From positions 1 through 61,094 of the forward strand of contig QHSU01000086.1 in NCBI GenBank assembly GCA_003220535.1: 61,094 nt of DNA, read 5' to 3'. This DNA comes from Candidatus Rokuibacteriota bacterium (GTDB lineage Bacteria; Methylomirabilota; Methylomirabilia; Rokubacteriales; CSP1-6). Positions 1-9,123 of the stretch are shown here, one piece after another; position 1 is the first letter of the stretch; each line of letters opens with the position of its first letter. The position numbers and the translations under genes are program-made. The notes under the pieces are model-generated. The model saw only the letters and a list, made by a program, of their open reading frames with translations. It ran no database searches and had not been told where the DNA came from.

Positions 1-21
1 CTGCCACTGAGCTACACCGGC
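1..21 (-). tRNA. tRNA, 5' part only (cut by window edge)
   Basis: Read on the minus strand, the first 21 bases give a tRNA 5' end: acceptor strand GCCGGTG, then TA, D-stem GCTC and the D-loop start AGTGGCAG. The gene continues past the left edge, so the anticodon is not visible. The acceptor sequence is compatible with tRNA-Thr, but that is a guess. Confidence 0.75.
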
Positions 22-89
22 GCCGGAGGATCACGCTAGCACAAGTCCGCGGCGCGAGCGAGCGTCCGCCGCGCCGGGCGTAGGAGTGA

Positions 90-95
90 TAGAAT
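90..95 (+). promoter_or_regulatory. -10 box TAGAAT close to the start codon
   Basis: TAGAAT ends nine bases before the ATG at 105. Transcription from it would begin about three bases before the ATG, leaving no room for a ribosome binding site. No convincing -35 box is visible. The same arrangement recurs at several first genes in the window. Confidence 0.45.
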
Positions 96-104
96 GCCGA
101 GGCT

Positions 105-611
105 ATGAAGTTTCTGTGTCTCGACTGCGACGCGCCGATGAAGCTTCACTCGACCGAAGGACCCGACGAGGGGTCGCTGAGCGTCACGTTCCGCTGCCCG
201 GAGTGCGGGTTCCGCGTCGCGATGCTCACGAACCCCTTCGAGACGCAGATGGTGAAGAGCCTCGGCGTCAAGGTGGGCGGCGGCACGGCCCAACCGGCGC
301 CATTCGAGCACGTGCGCACGATGATGGCCAACCCGCGCGCCGACGCGTTCGAGGGGGATCTCAGCGAGGTCGGCGCGGGCGCCTCTGCGGAGGGCGCCGG
401 TTGCCCCTTCGCGGCCATGGTCAACGAGGGCGCCGCCGTGGCGCCGGCGGGGGTCGCGTGGTCGGCCGAGGCCGAAGCGCGGGTCGAGCGGATCCCATCG
501 TTCATCCGGCCGATGGCCCGGCGCGCGATCGAGCGGTTCGCGGCCGAGCACGGGTACACGACCATCGACGAGGCCGTGATGGACCAGGCGCGCGGCGCGT
601 TTGGGATGTAG
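105..611 (+). CDS. Zn-ribbon / PCP_red domain protein
   Basis: This is a 168-aa soluble protein. The N-terminus has two CxxC-type pairs (CLDC near residue 4, CPEC near residue 31), which suggests a zinc ribbon. After a low-complexity linker, the last ~55 residues (WSAEAEARVERIPSFIRP onward, with a conserved FAAEHGYTTI segment) resemble the PCP_red domain named after a protochlorophyllide reductase subunit. That domain also occurs in non-photosynthetic bacteria, where its role is unknown. The gene sits six bases upstream of the HU gene and probably shares its mRNA. The start is the ATG following the TAGAAT box. Function is unassigned; a small metal- or cofactor-binding protein is the most I would infer. 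Confidence 0.8.
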   Translation: MKFLCLDCDAPMKLHSTEGPDEGSLSVTFRCPECGFRVAMLTNPFETQMVKSLGVKVGGGTAQPAPFEHVRTMMANPRADAFEGDLSEVGAGASAEGAGCPFAAMVNEGAAVAPAGVAWSAEAEARVERIPSFIRPMARRAIERFAAEHGYTTIDEAVMDQARGAFGM

Positions 612-617
612 TGGCTC

Positions 618-887
618 ATGACGAAGGCCGAGATCGTGACGCGGATGGCAGCGGCGGCCGGGTGGCCGAAGGCCGGAACGGAGCGCGCCCTCCGCGCCGC
701 GCTCGCCGGGATCCGCGCCTCGCTCAAGCGAGGCGACGCGGTCACGCTCGTCGGCTTCGGAACGTTTTCCGTGGCGCGGCGCAAGCCCCGCACGCTCAAG
801 AACCCGCGCACGGGCCAGGCGGTGACGGTCGCCGGACGCATTCCGCGCTTCAAACCGTCGAAAGAGCTGAAGCAGGCCGTCCGCTGA
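618..887 (+). CDS. HU/IHF-family DNA-binding protein
   Basis: The 89-aa protein has the length and layout of HU. An N-terminal helix pair (TKAEIVTRMA...) is followed by the GFGTFSV strand motif, the basic arm with RKPRTLKNPRTG, and the closing FKPSKELK segment. HU-family proteins bind and bend DNA as dimers and organise the nucleoid; the sequence does not separate HU from IHF. It lies six bases after the PCP_red gene and about 50 bases before the carboxypeptidase gene, which has its own -10 box. No unusual residues are seen in the core. Confidence 0.93.
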   Translation: MTKAEIVTRMAAAAGWPKAGTERALRAALAGIRASLKRGDAVTLVGFGTFSVARRKPRTLKNPRTGQAVTVAGRIPRFKPSKELKQAVR

Positions 888-922
888 CCTGTTTTTGCTT
901 GCCGGTCGCTTCGAGCGCTCGC

Positions 923-928
923 TAGAAT
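923..928 (+). promoter_or_regulatory. -10 box TAGAAT close to a GTG start
   Basis: TAGAAT ends eight bases before the GTG at 937, so the predicted transcript starts at or within two bases of the start codon. This argues for GTG 937 and against the in-frame TTG at 895, which lies upstream of the box. Confidence 0.45.
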
Positions 929-936
929 CGGTCCCA

Positions 937-1848
937 GTGCATCGGGGCCGTACGCTCGCCGCCCTGGCGGTGCTCGTCGCCGCCTTTGCTCCCCTCGCCG
1001 CGACCGCCCAGCCCGGGCGATCCGTTGCCGATGGACGCCCGCTATCGCTCTCCGCGGAAGCCGTCTTGCTGCTCGACCCCGAGGGCCGCACGCTCTTCGC
1101 CAAGAATCCCGACGAGGAACGGGCGCCCGCCAGCCTCGTGAAGCTCATGACGCTCTACCTCGCGTTCGAGGACATCGAGGCCGGGCGCGCCGAGCTCGAC
1201 GAGCTGGTCCCGGTCAGCCGGTACGCCGCGCTGACGCCGCGGGCCCGGATGGGCCTGCGTGCGGGCGAGTCCGTCCCGCTCCACGTCCTGCTGGAGGGCG
1301 TGGCGATCGCATCGGCGAACGACGCGGCGACGGCGCTCGCCGAGCGACTCGCCGGGGACGAATGGACCTTCGTCGGCCGGATGAACGCGAAGGCGCAGGA
1401 GCTCGACCTCCACGCGACGCGCTTCGCGAATCCGCACGGGCTCCCCGATCCGGCCCAGCGTAGCAACGCCCGCGACCTCGCCCAGCTCATCGCCCGGCTG
1501 CTCCGAGACCATCCCGCTTCGCGGCCGATGCTGGGCGGGCAGACGTTCGTCTACCGCGGGCGCGTCTACGCGCGCCACATTCCGCTGTTCAACGACCCGC
1601 TGGGTGTGCAGGCGCTCAAGACCGGGTTCACTCTCGAGGCCGGCTACAACCTGGCCGTGTCGGCGTGGCGCGACGGGCAGCAGTTCGTCATGATCGTCCT
1701 CGGCTCGCGCACCCGGGCGCTCTCGTTCCTCGACGCGAAGAAGCTCCTGAAGTATGGCTTCGTCGAGGCCGGGCTGGACAGTCCACCGGAGCCGCGCCCG
1801 ACGCCGAAGAAGCCGGCCCGCACGCGGCGCACGACGCTCACGCAGTGA
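937..1848 (+). CDS. dacA: D-alanyl-D-alanine carboxypeptidase (peptidase S11)
   Basis: This periplasmic penicillin-binding protein trims the terminal D-Ala from peptidoglycan stem peptides. From the GTG start it is 303 aa. A signal peptide is visible (hydrophobic ALAVLVAAFAPLAATAQP), then the serine-protease-like motifs in order: SxxK (SLVK, Ser66/Lys69), SxN (SAND) and KTG (LKTGFT). The C-terminus is short and basic, without an obvious membrane-anchoring amphipathic helix, so it may be less membrane-bound than E. coli PBP5. Its stop overlaps the next gene's GTG start (GTGA), implying coupling to the dehalogenase gene. The exact paralogue (DacA, DacC or DacF) cannot be told from sequence alone. 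Confidence 0.92.
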   Translation: MHRGRTLAALAVLVAAFAPLAATAQPGRSVADGRPLSLSAEAVLLLDPEGRTLFAKNPDEERAPASLVKLMTLYLAFEDIEAGRAELDELVPVSRYAALTPRARMGLRAGESVPLHVLLEGVAIASANDAATALAERLAGDEWTFVGRMNAKAQELDLHATRFANPHGLPDPAQRSNARDLAQLIARLLRDHPASRPMLGGQTFVYRGRVYARHIPLFNDPLGVQALKTGFTLEAGYNLAVSAWRDGQQFVMIVLGSRTRALSFLDAKKLLKYGFVEAGLDSPPEPRPTPKKPARTRRTTLTQ

Positions 1849-2498
1849 GCCCGATCCGAGGCTACGTCTTCGACGCGTACGGCACGCTCTTCGACGTCCA
1901 CTCGGTCGTCGAAGCCGGCCGCGAGGTCACGAGCGACCCGGCGACCCTGTCGGCCACCTGGCGCCAGAAACAACTGGAGTATACGTGGTTGAGGGCGCTG
2001 ATGGGCGCCTACGTCGACTTCTGGGTCGTGACCGAGTCGGCGCTCCGCTACACGATCCGCCGGCTCGGCCTCAGCGCGACCGAGGACCAGGTGCGGCGCC
2101 TGATGGAAGCCTACCTCGCGCTCGCCTGCTTTCCCGAGGTGGCGGCCGCCCTCGAGCGCCTCGCCGGTCGGCCGCGCGCGGTGCTCTCGAACGGAGCGCC
2201 GAAGATGCTCGAGGCCGCGGTCACCGGGAGCGGGCTCACCGGACATCTCGAGCACGTCATCTCCGTCGACCGTGTGAAGACCTACAAGCCCTCGCCGCGC
2301 GTGTACGCCCTCGGCCCCGAGACGCTCGGCATTCCCGCCGGCGAGCTTCTCTTCGTGTCCTCGAACGGCTGGGACGTCGCCGGGGCGAAGGCGTTCGGCT
2401 ACCGGGTCGCCTGGTGCAACCGCACGGGCGCGCCCGAAGAGGAGCTCGGCGCGCGCGCCGACGTGGTCGTCGGGACGCTCGACCAGCTCCCGGGCTGA
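1845..2498 (+). CDS. HAD-type (S)-2-haloacid dehalogenase-like hydrolase
   Basis: The GTG start overlaps the carboxypeptidase stop in a GTGA, giving 217 aa. The type II haloacid dehalogenase order is clear: FDAYGTLFD at the N-terminus carrying the nucleophilic Asp, LSNGAP (motif II), the conserved lysine in VKTYKPSPRVY, and the SSNGWDVAGAKAFG acidic motif III. These signatures are close to L-2-haloacid dehalogenases (EC 3.8.1.2), which replace halogen by hydroxyl through an aspartyl ester. Related phosphatases share the fold, so the substrate is uncertain. It is probably cotranscribed with dacA, although no functional link between them is evident. Confidence 0.85.
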   Translation: MSPIRGYVFDAYGTLFDVHSVVEAGREVTSDPATLSATWRQKQLEYTWLRALMGAYVDFWVVTESALRYTIRRLGLSATEDQVRRLMEAYLALACFPEVAAALERLAGRPRAVLSNGAPKMLEAAVTGSGLTGHLEHVISVDRVKTYKPSPRVYALGPETLGIPAGELLFVSSNGWDVAGAKAFGYRVAWCNRTGAPEEELGARADVVVGTLDQLPG

Positions 2499-2518
2499 AG
2501 CCGTCGAGGAAAAACGAA

Positions 2519-2543
2519 GGCGGCTCGCTTTCGGCGAGCCGCC
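2519..2543 (-). terminator. Intrinsic terminator for the minus strand
   Basis: A perfect hairpin has a GGCGGCTCGC-type stem and a short loop. Read on the minus strand it is followed by a T-rich run (CGTTTTT). It lies just after the 53-aa minus-strand gene and between it and the convergent dehalogenase gene. Confidence 0.75.
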
Positions 2544-2573
2544 CGAGACGGCTCTCGTGCAGCCGGAGTGCTC

Positions 2574-2735
2574 TCAGCGCTTGCCGGAGAGCTTCTTCCG
2601 CTTCACGTAGGCCCAGAGCTTCTTCGTCATCTCGGACGGTCCGATCGCCGAGCTGCCGAAGACGGACTCGACGGAGTCCTTACACCCCTTGAAGCTGATC
2701 GAGTACCCGCCGAACGCCTTCTTCCCCTTCGCCAT
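2574..2735 (-). CDS. 53-aa SWIB-like small protein
   Basis: This short minus-strand gene encodes a very basic 53-aa protein beginning MAKGKKAFGGYSIS. A strong ribosome binding site (GAGGAGG) lies a few bases before its ATG, and a terminator follows its stop. The C-terminal half, MTKKLWAYVKRKKLSGKR, resembles the first helices of the SWIB/MDM2 domain, where a TKKLWxYIKxxxL pattern is typical. The rest of that domain is missing. Full SWIB proteins of ~80-130 aa occur in bacteria, and some may bind DNA or chromatin. Here the function is unknown. The good RBS and terminator make it a real gene in my view. Confidence 0.72.
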   Translation of the reverse strand: MAKGKKAFGGYSISFKGCKDSVESVFGSSAIGPSEMTKKLWAYVKRKKLSGKR

Positions 2736-2810
2736 GGTCCCTCCTCACGTCGTGATGGGTCTCGTCTCCGGACTGCCTCGGGGGTATTCCTACCACAGGT
2801 ACGAGGGGAG

Positions 2811-2850
2811 GAAAAGAAAAAACACCATACCTTGGGCCTCGCCGCCGAGG
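2811..2850 (-). terminator. Possible weak terminator of the LLM operon
   Basis: Read on the minus strand, a short CCTCG/CGAGG stem (2837-2850) is followed about 13 bases later by a T-rich run (2811-2824). The spacing is longer than ideal, so this is only a candidate end for the oxidoreductase operon. Confidence 0.25.
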
Positions 2851-2901
2851 GGAAGATACCCCGTCAGGGTATTGGGTCGCCGGTCCCCCGCTGCACAGCC
2901 C

Positions 2902-4044
2902 TCAGCGCGTCTGGAACGCCGGCATCACGTCGCGGGCGAACCAGCGGAGCTGCTCCTTGAACTCCTTGACGGAGAGGCCCTCGGCCCAATGGATCATGAA
3001 GTCTTCGAGCCCGGGATACTTCGCGGCGACGGTCTTGATGCCCGCGATCACGTGCGACGGCGGACCGCAGAACCACGCCTTCTGCTGGATGCCGTCGGCC
3101 AGCGAGGGCACGCGCGCGGGCGCGCCCGGCGTGCCCCACGTGCGACCGTGCTCGTCGGCGTAGCGCACGAAACCGAAGGGCGCGAACCACTTGTAGCGTT
3201 CGTCGTGCGACGGCTCGACGCGACGCTTGGCCTCCTCGGGCGTGTCGGCGAGGTAGAGCCCGGCACCCCAGATCATGTCCTGGCCGAGCTGTTTGGGACG
3301 GCCGTGCTTCGCGCAGGCGTCGCGATACGCCTTCACCACGTCGTCGAGGATCTTCTCGCCGTTGAGGGTCACCATGGCCTTGAAGTCCTTGCTGGCCATG
3401 TAGTCGATGGACTTGCTGCTCGCGATCGGCATCCAGATCTCGACGGGCAGGTGCTTGGGCCGCGGGACGCAGGTGATGTCGGTGAGCTGATAGCCGCGGT
3501 ACTCTACCGGCGGCGGACACTCGTAGCGCTTGCCGTGGTGGCTGAACGACCCCTCGTTGAAGCACTTGAGCAAGAGGTCGATCTGCTCTTCGAACAGCTC
3601 TCGGTTCGCCGCCTGGTCGATGACGGGCGCCCCGAACGTCTCCACCTCGCGCGAGTGGTACCCGCGCCCCACGCCCATGATCACGCGACCGTCGGTGACG
3701 ATGTCCGCCATCGCGTAGTCCTCGGCGAGGCGGATGGGGTGCCACATCGGGACCACGTTGAAGGCGCAGCCGAGCTTGAGGCGCCGCGTCTGGGTGGCGA
3801 GCCACAGCGAGAGCTGGACGAGGTTCGGGAAGCACTCGTAGCCCTCGCGCTGGAAGTGATGCTCGGCCGTCCAGAGCGCGTAGTATCCAAGATCGTCCAT
3901 CAGCTGGGCGACGTCGCGCGCGGCGAAGAACGGCTCGCTCAACCGCTCGTTGCTGTAGCGCCTGGTGTTGGCCGGCGTGCCCTGCAAGCCGATGTTCTCC
4001 AGGTCGACCTGGCCGACGTAGAGCACGTGGAATCGCTTGATCAT
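2902..4044 (-). CDS. LLM-class flavin-dependent oxidoreductase
   Basis: This 380-aa luciferase-like monooxygenase-family protein begins MIKRFHVLYVG, because its ATG overlaps the SDR stop in an ATGA. The family fold is indicated by DLGYYALWTAEHHF, by the GCAFNVVPMWHPIRLAEDYAM block and by VTDGRVIMGVGRGYHSREVE. Members use reduced FMN or F420 to oxygenate or reduce small organic substrates, so a reductase partner may be encoded elsewhere. It is the last gene of a four-gene operon with a second LLM protein, a hydrolase and an SDR, suggesting a catabolic route. The substrate cannot be deduced. An in-frame start further upstream exists but would run deep into the SDR gene. Confidence 0.85.
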   Translation of the reverse strand: MIKRFHVLYVGQVDLENIGLQGTPANTRRYSNERLSEPFFAARDVAQLMDDLGYYALWTAEHHFQREGYECFPNLVQLSLWLATQTRRLKLGCAFNVVPMWHPIRLAEDYAMADIVTDGRVIMGVGRGYHSREVETFGAPVIDQAANRELFEEQIDLLLKCFNEGSFSHHGKRYECPPPVEYRGYQLTDITCVPRPKHLPVEIWMPIASSKSIDYMASKDFKAMVTLNGEKILDDVVKAYRDACAKHGRPKQLGQDMIWGAGLYLADTPEEAKRRVEPSHDERYKWFAPFGFVRYADEHGRTWGTPGAPARVPSLADGIQQKAWFCGPPSHVIAGIKTVAAKYPGLEDFMIHWAEGLSVKEFKEQLRWFARDVMPAFQTR

Positions 4045-4826
4045 CGCGCTGTCCATCCTCCGTCGATCACGAGCGTGTGGCCCGTGACGTAGTCCGCTTC
4101 CTCGCTCGCGAGATAGCACGCGGCCGCCGCGACCTCATCGAGCGTGCCCCGCCGGCCCGCCGGGGTGATCGCGCGCACGGCCGCCTCGTCCCCTCCGACG
4201 CCTCGCATCTCGGGCGCATCGGCGCCCAGGATCCGCGTCGAGTTCGCGCGCAGGCCCGTCTGGACCGCGCCGGGGCAGATCGCGTTCACGGTGACGCCGC
4301 GCGCGGCGTACGTGATCGCCAGCTGCCGCGTCAGGCCGACCACGCCGTGCTTGGACGCGGTGTACGCGGTGCCGCCACCGGAGCCGACGAGCCCGGCGAC
4401 CGAGGCGATGTTGATGATACGCCCGCGTCCGCGCGGGAGCATCTCGGCCAGCGCGCGCTTGCTGCCATAGAAGCTCCCGGTGAGGTTGATGCCGATGACG
4501 CGCTCCCAGAGCGCCGGCGTCATCCCGTCGGCGGACTCGTAACCGTCGAGGATCCCGGCGGCGTTGACCATGATCCCGAGGGGGCCGAGCTCGCGCACCG
4601 CCGCGGCGACGGCGCGGTCCACGTCGTCCCAGCGGCTCACGTCGCCGCGCAGGAGCGTCGCGCGCCCGCCTTTCGACGTGATCGCGGTGACGGCGTCCTG
4701 GCCGCCGTCCGGGAGGAGATCGAAGATCGCGACCGCCGCGCCCTGCGCCGCGAGCGCCTGGGCGATCGCGCGTCCGATCCCCGAGCCGCCGCCCGTGACG
4801 AGTGCGCTACCGCCGAGGAGGTTCAC
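4041..4826 (-). CDS. Short-chain dehydrogenase/reductase (SDR)
   Basis: The GTG start at 4826 overlaps the hydrolase stop (GTGA), giving 261 aa, the normal classical-SDR size. Visible motifs are TGGGSGIG (NAD(P) binding, near residue 12), VNAAG, the catalytic Ser in NIASVAG, and YTASK (Tyr-x-x-x-Lys). The C-terminal VIDGGWTAR is typical of the FabG-like group. An Asp after the second strand (IFDLLPD) favours NAD(H) over NADP(H). It would oxidise an alcohol or reduce a ketone made in the pathway encoded by this operon. The identity of that substrate is unknown. Confidence 0.92.
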   Translation of the reverse strand: MNLLGGSALVTGGGSGIGRAIAQALAAQGAAVAIFDLLPDGGQDAVTAITSKGGRATLLRGDVSRWDDVDRAVAAAVRELGPLGIMVNAAGILDGYESADGMTPALWERVIGINLTGSFYGSKRALAEMLPRGRGRIINIASVAGLVGSGGGTAYTASKHGVVGLTRQLAITYAARGVTVNAICPGAVQTGLRANSTRILGADAPEMRGVGGDEAAVRAITPAGRRGTLDEVAAAACYLASEEADYVTGHTLVIDGGWTAR

Positions 4827-5611
4827 GCGCCGAGGAACTCCACGATCGCCCGCGCCGTCGCCTCCGGCGCCTCGTGCGGCACCATGTGGCCGCCGGGCAG
4901 GAGGCGCAGGGCGGCGCCCTTGACGCGTCGCTGCCACTCTTCGGCGTAGACGACGGGATTCGCGCGATCGGCGTCGCCCCACAGGAGGAGCGTCGGCGCC
5001 GCGACCCGATGCAGGCGCTTGCCCAGTCCCTTGTCAGGGATCGGCCACACGAACTTGGCCATGGACGACCGCCGCCGGATCGACTCGACCTCGGCGGCCA
5101 GGCTTTCGGCGTCGCTGCTGCCCGGAGCCGCCGCCCACTGCGGGGCGACGCCGGCGGCGGGGTCGCGCCAGAGAACCGCGGCCAGCTCGTCGGCGGGCAG
5201 GATCAAGGTGTCGGCCGACGGGGCGTCCGCGCGCCAGAGGCCGAGAGGAGAGACGAGGGTGAGGCTTCGCGCGCGCTGGGGAAAGACCGCCGCGAGCTCG
5301 GCGGCCGCCATGCCGCCGAAGGAATGCCCGACCAGGTGGGTACGCTCGAGCCCGAGCGCGCCCAGAAGCTCGTCGTAGGCGAGCGTGAGGTCGAGGAGAT
5401 CGTCGAGCGTCTCGACGCCGGTCGAGCCAGCGACCCCGGGGTGAGACGGCGCGTACACGCTGAACGAGGGGGCCAGGAGATCGAGGAACGGCGACCAGGC
5501 GCTCCGCTCGAAGTACGAGTGGAAGTAGACGAGCGGGGCGCCCTGACCGGCGGCGAGCACGCGAAAGGTGACCGCGCCTCCTCGAATCTCGACGGTGCGA
5601 TCGTCAGGCAT
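4823..5611 (-). CDS. Alpha/beta hydrolase
   Basis: A 262-aa single-domain hydrolase. The nucleophile elbow GHSFGG (Ser near residue 96), an acid in LLLWGDAD and the catalytic His in GGHMVPHEAPE complete the triad. The HSYFERSAW stretch near the N-terminus occupies the oxyanion-hole position. It lies seven bases after the first LLM gene, and its stop overlaps the SDR start. In such operons these enzymes often hydrolyse esters, lactones or C-C bonds produced by an oxygenase. That fits the two flanking flavin oxidoreductases, but the reaction is inferred. Confidence 0.88.
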   Translation of the reverse strand: MPDDRTVEIRGGAVTFRVLAAGQGAPLVYFHSYFERSAWSPFLDLLAPSFSVYAPSHPGVAGSTGVETLDDLLDLTLAYDELLGALGLERTHLVGHSFGGMAAAELAAVFPQRARSLTLVSPLGLWRADAPSADTLILPADELAAVLWRDPAAGVAPQWAAAPGSSDAESLAAEVESIRRRSSMAKFVWPIPDKGLGKRLHRVAAPTLLLWGDADRANPVVYAEEWQRRVKGAALRLLPGGHMVPHEAPEATARAIVEFLGA

Positions 5612-5618
5612 CAGCCGC

Positions 5619-6827
5619 TCACGCCGACCCGTTGCGAGCGCCTGATGGCCACCAGCGGTCCTTGTAGCCCGGCCACTGATCGCGGACGTGGGGCATGACC
5701 TCCTTCGCGAACAGCTCGGTGTTCTTGAACGCGAGCTCCTTGGGCATGCTGCCGATCTGGAGCAGCACCATCAGGTGGCCGACCCGCAGGCTCTTGATAC
5801 ATTCGGTCAGCTGCTGCCGAACCGTTTGCGGGCCGCCGGCGATGACGTAGCCCTGGTCCAGGTACTGACCCCAGTCGAGGGACTGGCGGACGCGCCGCGC
5901 CGCGGCGCCGACCTGCGCTTTCGTCCCGGCCTGGACGGTCTTGACGGTGCGGTAGCCCGGCGCCTCCGCGAAGCCTTCCCAGACGTTCAGACATTTCTGG
6001 TAGAAGTAGTGCACGTGCGGGAAGTACTCACGCTCGGCCTGCGCGTCGGTCTCCGACACGCACACGAGCTGCAGGAACCCCGCCCGGAACGGATTGTCGT
6101 CGGCGCCGACCCGCGCGATGGCCTCCCAGAAGCCGTCCATGGTGACCTTGCCGCGCTTGTAGCCGAAGTACGAGAGGTAGCAGTAGACGTAGTCGAGCTT
6201 GGCCGTCCACTCCCATGTCTCGACGCTGCCGCCACCGGGGATCCACACGGGCGGATGCGGCTTCTGCAGTGGCTGCGGCCAGATGTTCGCGTAGCGGACC
6301 TGCGTGTACTTGCCGTTGAAGGCAAAGACCTCCGGCCGCGTCCAGGCCTGCATGACGAGGTCGTGGGCCTCGTAGTATCGGTCGCGCAGCGTGGCCGGGT
6401 TGATCCCGTAGGCGAAATTCATGTCCATCGACGTGCCGACCGGGAAGCCGGCGACGAGGCGACCGCCCGACAGGACGTCGAGCATCGCGAATTCCTCGGC
6501 CACGCGCAGCGGCGGGTTGTAGGCGGCCAGGCTGTTGCCGAGGACGACGATCGCCGCCTGCGACGTCCTGCGGGTCAGCGCTGCCGCCATCAGGTTGGGC
6601 GACGGCATGAGCCCGTAGGCGTTGTTGTGATGCTCGTTCACGCATAGCCCGTCGAAGCCCTGCGCCTCGGCAAACTCGAGCTCGTCCAGGAACTCGTTGT
6701 AGAGCCCGTGCGTCTTCTCGGCGTCGTAGAGATGATGGGGAACGTCGACCCAGACCGATCGGTACTTTCGCTCGAAGTCGTCGGGCAGGAACCGGTACGG
6801 CATGAGGTGGAAGAAGCAGATTTTCAT
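5619..6827 (-). CDS. LLM-class flavin-dependent oxidoreductase (operon head)
   Basis: A 402-aa luciferase-like protein. Family features include GFDGLCVNEHHNNAYG, the VVLGNSLAAYNPPLRVAEE block, MLDVLSGGRLVAGFPVGTS and the WIPGGGSVETWEW segment near the flavin site. It is only distantly similar to the other LLM protein of the same operon, so the pair probably acts on different intermediates rather than being a recent duplication. It is the first gene of the operon. A TATGAT box lies only 11 bases before its ATG. The substrate is unknown; LLM proteins of this size are annotated as alkane, nitrilotriacetate or F420-linked enzymes. Confidence 0.87.
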   Translation of the reverse strand: MKICFFHLMPYRFLPDDFERKYRSVWVDVPHHLYDAEKTHGLYNEFLDELEFAEAQGFDGLCVNEHHNNAYGLMPSPNLMAAALTRRTSQAAIVVLGNSLAAYNPPLRVAEEFAMLDVLSGGRLVAGFPVGTSMDMNFAYGINPATLRDRYYEAHDLVMQAWTRPEVFAFNGKYTQVRYANIWPQPLQKPHPPVWIPGGGSVETWEWTAKLDYVYCYLSYFGYKRGKVTMDGFWEAIARVGADDNPFRAGFLQLVCVSETDAQAEREYFPHVHYFYQKCLNVWEGFAEAPGYRTVKTVQAGTKAQVGAAARRVRQSLDWGQYLDQGYVIAGGPQTVRQQLTECIKSLRVGHLMVLLQIGSMPKELAFKNTELFAKEVMPHVRDQWPGYKDRWWPSGARNGSA

Positions 6828-6838
6828 GGTGATTCGGG

Positions 6839-6844
6839 ATCATA
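6839..6844 (-). promoter_or_regulatory. -10 box TATGAT for the LLM operon
   Basis: TATGAT on the minus strand is followed after 11 bases by the ATG at 6827, with no Shine-Dalgarno sequence between. The leader would be about five bases. No clear -35 box is seen. Confidence 0.45.
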
Positions 6845-6920
6845 CCACTCTCTCGAGCGGCGCGCGCACGGCGTGGCGCCGATTGGACCGAGCGCTCACC
6901 GAAGCGGTGCGGCGTTTCGC

Positions 6921-6949
6921 TTGAATGCCGCGGCGATCCGGCGTAGCCT
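6921..6949 (+). promoter_or_regulatory. Promoter for the thiC riboswitch transcript
   Basis: TTGAAT and TAGCCT are separated by exactly 17 bases. The predicted start lies near 6956, about 20 bases upstream of the riboswitch aptamer, which is the expected position. Confidence 0.5.
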
Positions 6950-6973
6950 ACGGCAGAGTTCCGGTCCAATAAC

Positions 6974-7062
6974 CGCGGGAGCTCGGGGAACCGGGCTGAG
7001 AGGGCGGCTCACCGCCGCCGACCGCATGAACCTGACCTGGTTAATGCCAGCGAAGGGAGGCT
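6974..7062 (+). promoter_or_regulatory. TPP riboswitch (THI box)
   Basis: The conserved THI-box blocks appear in order: GGCTGAGA (6994-7001), GAACCTGA (7028-7035) and AATGCCAGCG (7043-7052). A GGGAGG ribosome binding site at 7055-7060 immediately follows the last block. TPP riboswitches shut off thiamine genes when the cofactor is plentiful. Here the aptamer's 3' strand abuts the RBS, and I see no separate terminator hairpin, so control is likely at translation initiation. Confidence 0.95.
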
Positions 7063-7066
7063 TCGT

Positions 7067-8788
<1,722 letters not shown>

Positions 8789-8992
8789 TCCGAGGGCTCG
8801 AAGCGTTCCCGGAGCTCACGGAGGGCGGGCTCATAGGCCGGCCTTCGTCAGATGAGACTCGACGGCCTGGATGTAGCGAGGGTAGAGCTGCAAGAGCACT
8901 CCCACGGACGCCAGGACCTTCGCGTCGTCGATCATCGAGGGACGCCGCGATCCGCTGGAGCTTCCGGCGGATGATCGCCGCATCGATGGGGC

Positions 8993-9109
8993 TCACGCGA
9001 GGCCCTCGCGCTCCAGGAACGCGTGGATCGCCCGCCAGCGGGCGCGACGGAGCTTGTCGGTATCGCAGTACCGCCGAGAAGCGAGGGACTGGAATTCCCG
9101 GAACGCTCT
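8993..9109 (-). pseudogene. Decayed minus-strand remnant (possible nucleotidyltransferase C-terminus)
   Basis: The 335 bases between thiC and its broken copy hold no intact gene. On the minus strand a 39-codon open tail reads FREFQSLASRRYCDTDKLRR and ends in a TGA that overlaps a GTG (8996). That GTG would start VSPIDAAIIRRKLQRIAASL before frame is lost near 8940. The first piece resembles the C-terminal Y-x-D-T-x-x-L-R pattern of MntA-type nucleotidyltransferases, and the second the start of a HepT-like HEPN protein. A dead MNT/HEPN toxin-antitoxin pair is one reading. The match is short and the call is tentative. Confidence 0.3.
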
Positions 9110-9123
9110 CGGTCACGATCATT

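Noticed and set aside
36..1148. Long Arg-rich minus-strand frames opposite the PCP_red, HU and dac genes
   Set aside because: Long antisense frames rich in Arg/Ala/Gly are expected in DNA this GC-rich and carry no domains; the plus-strand genes are clear.
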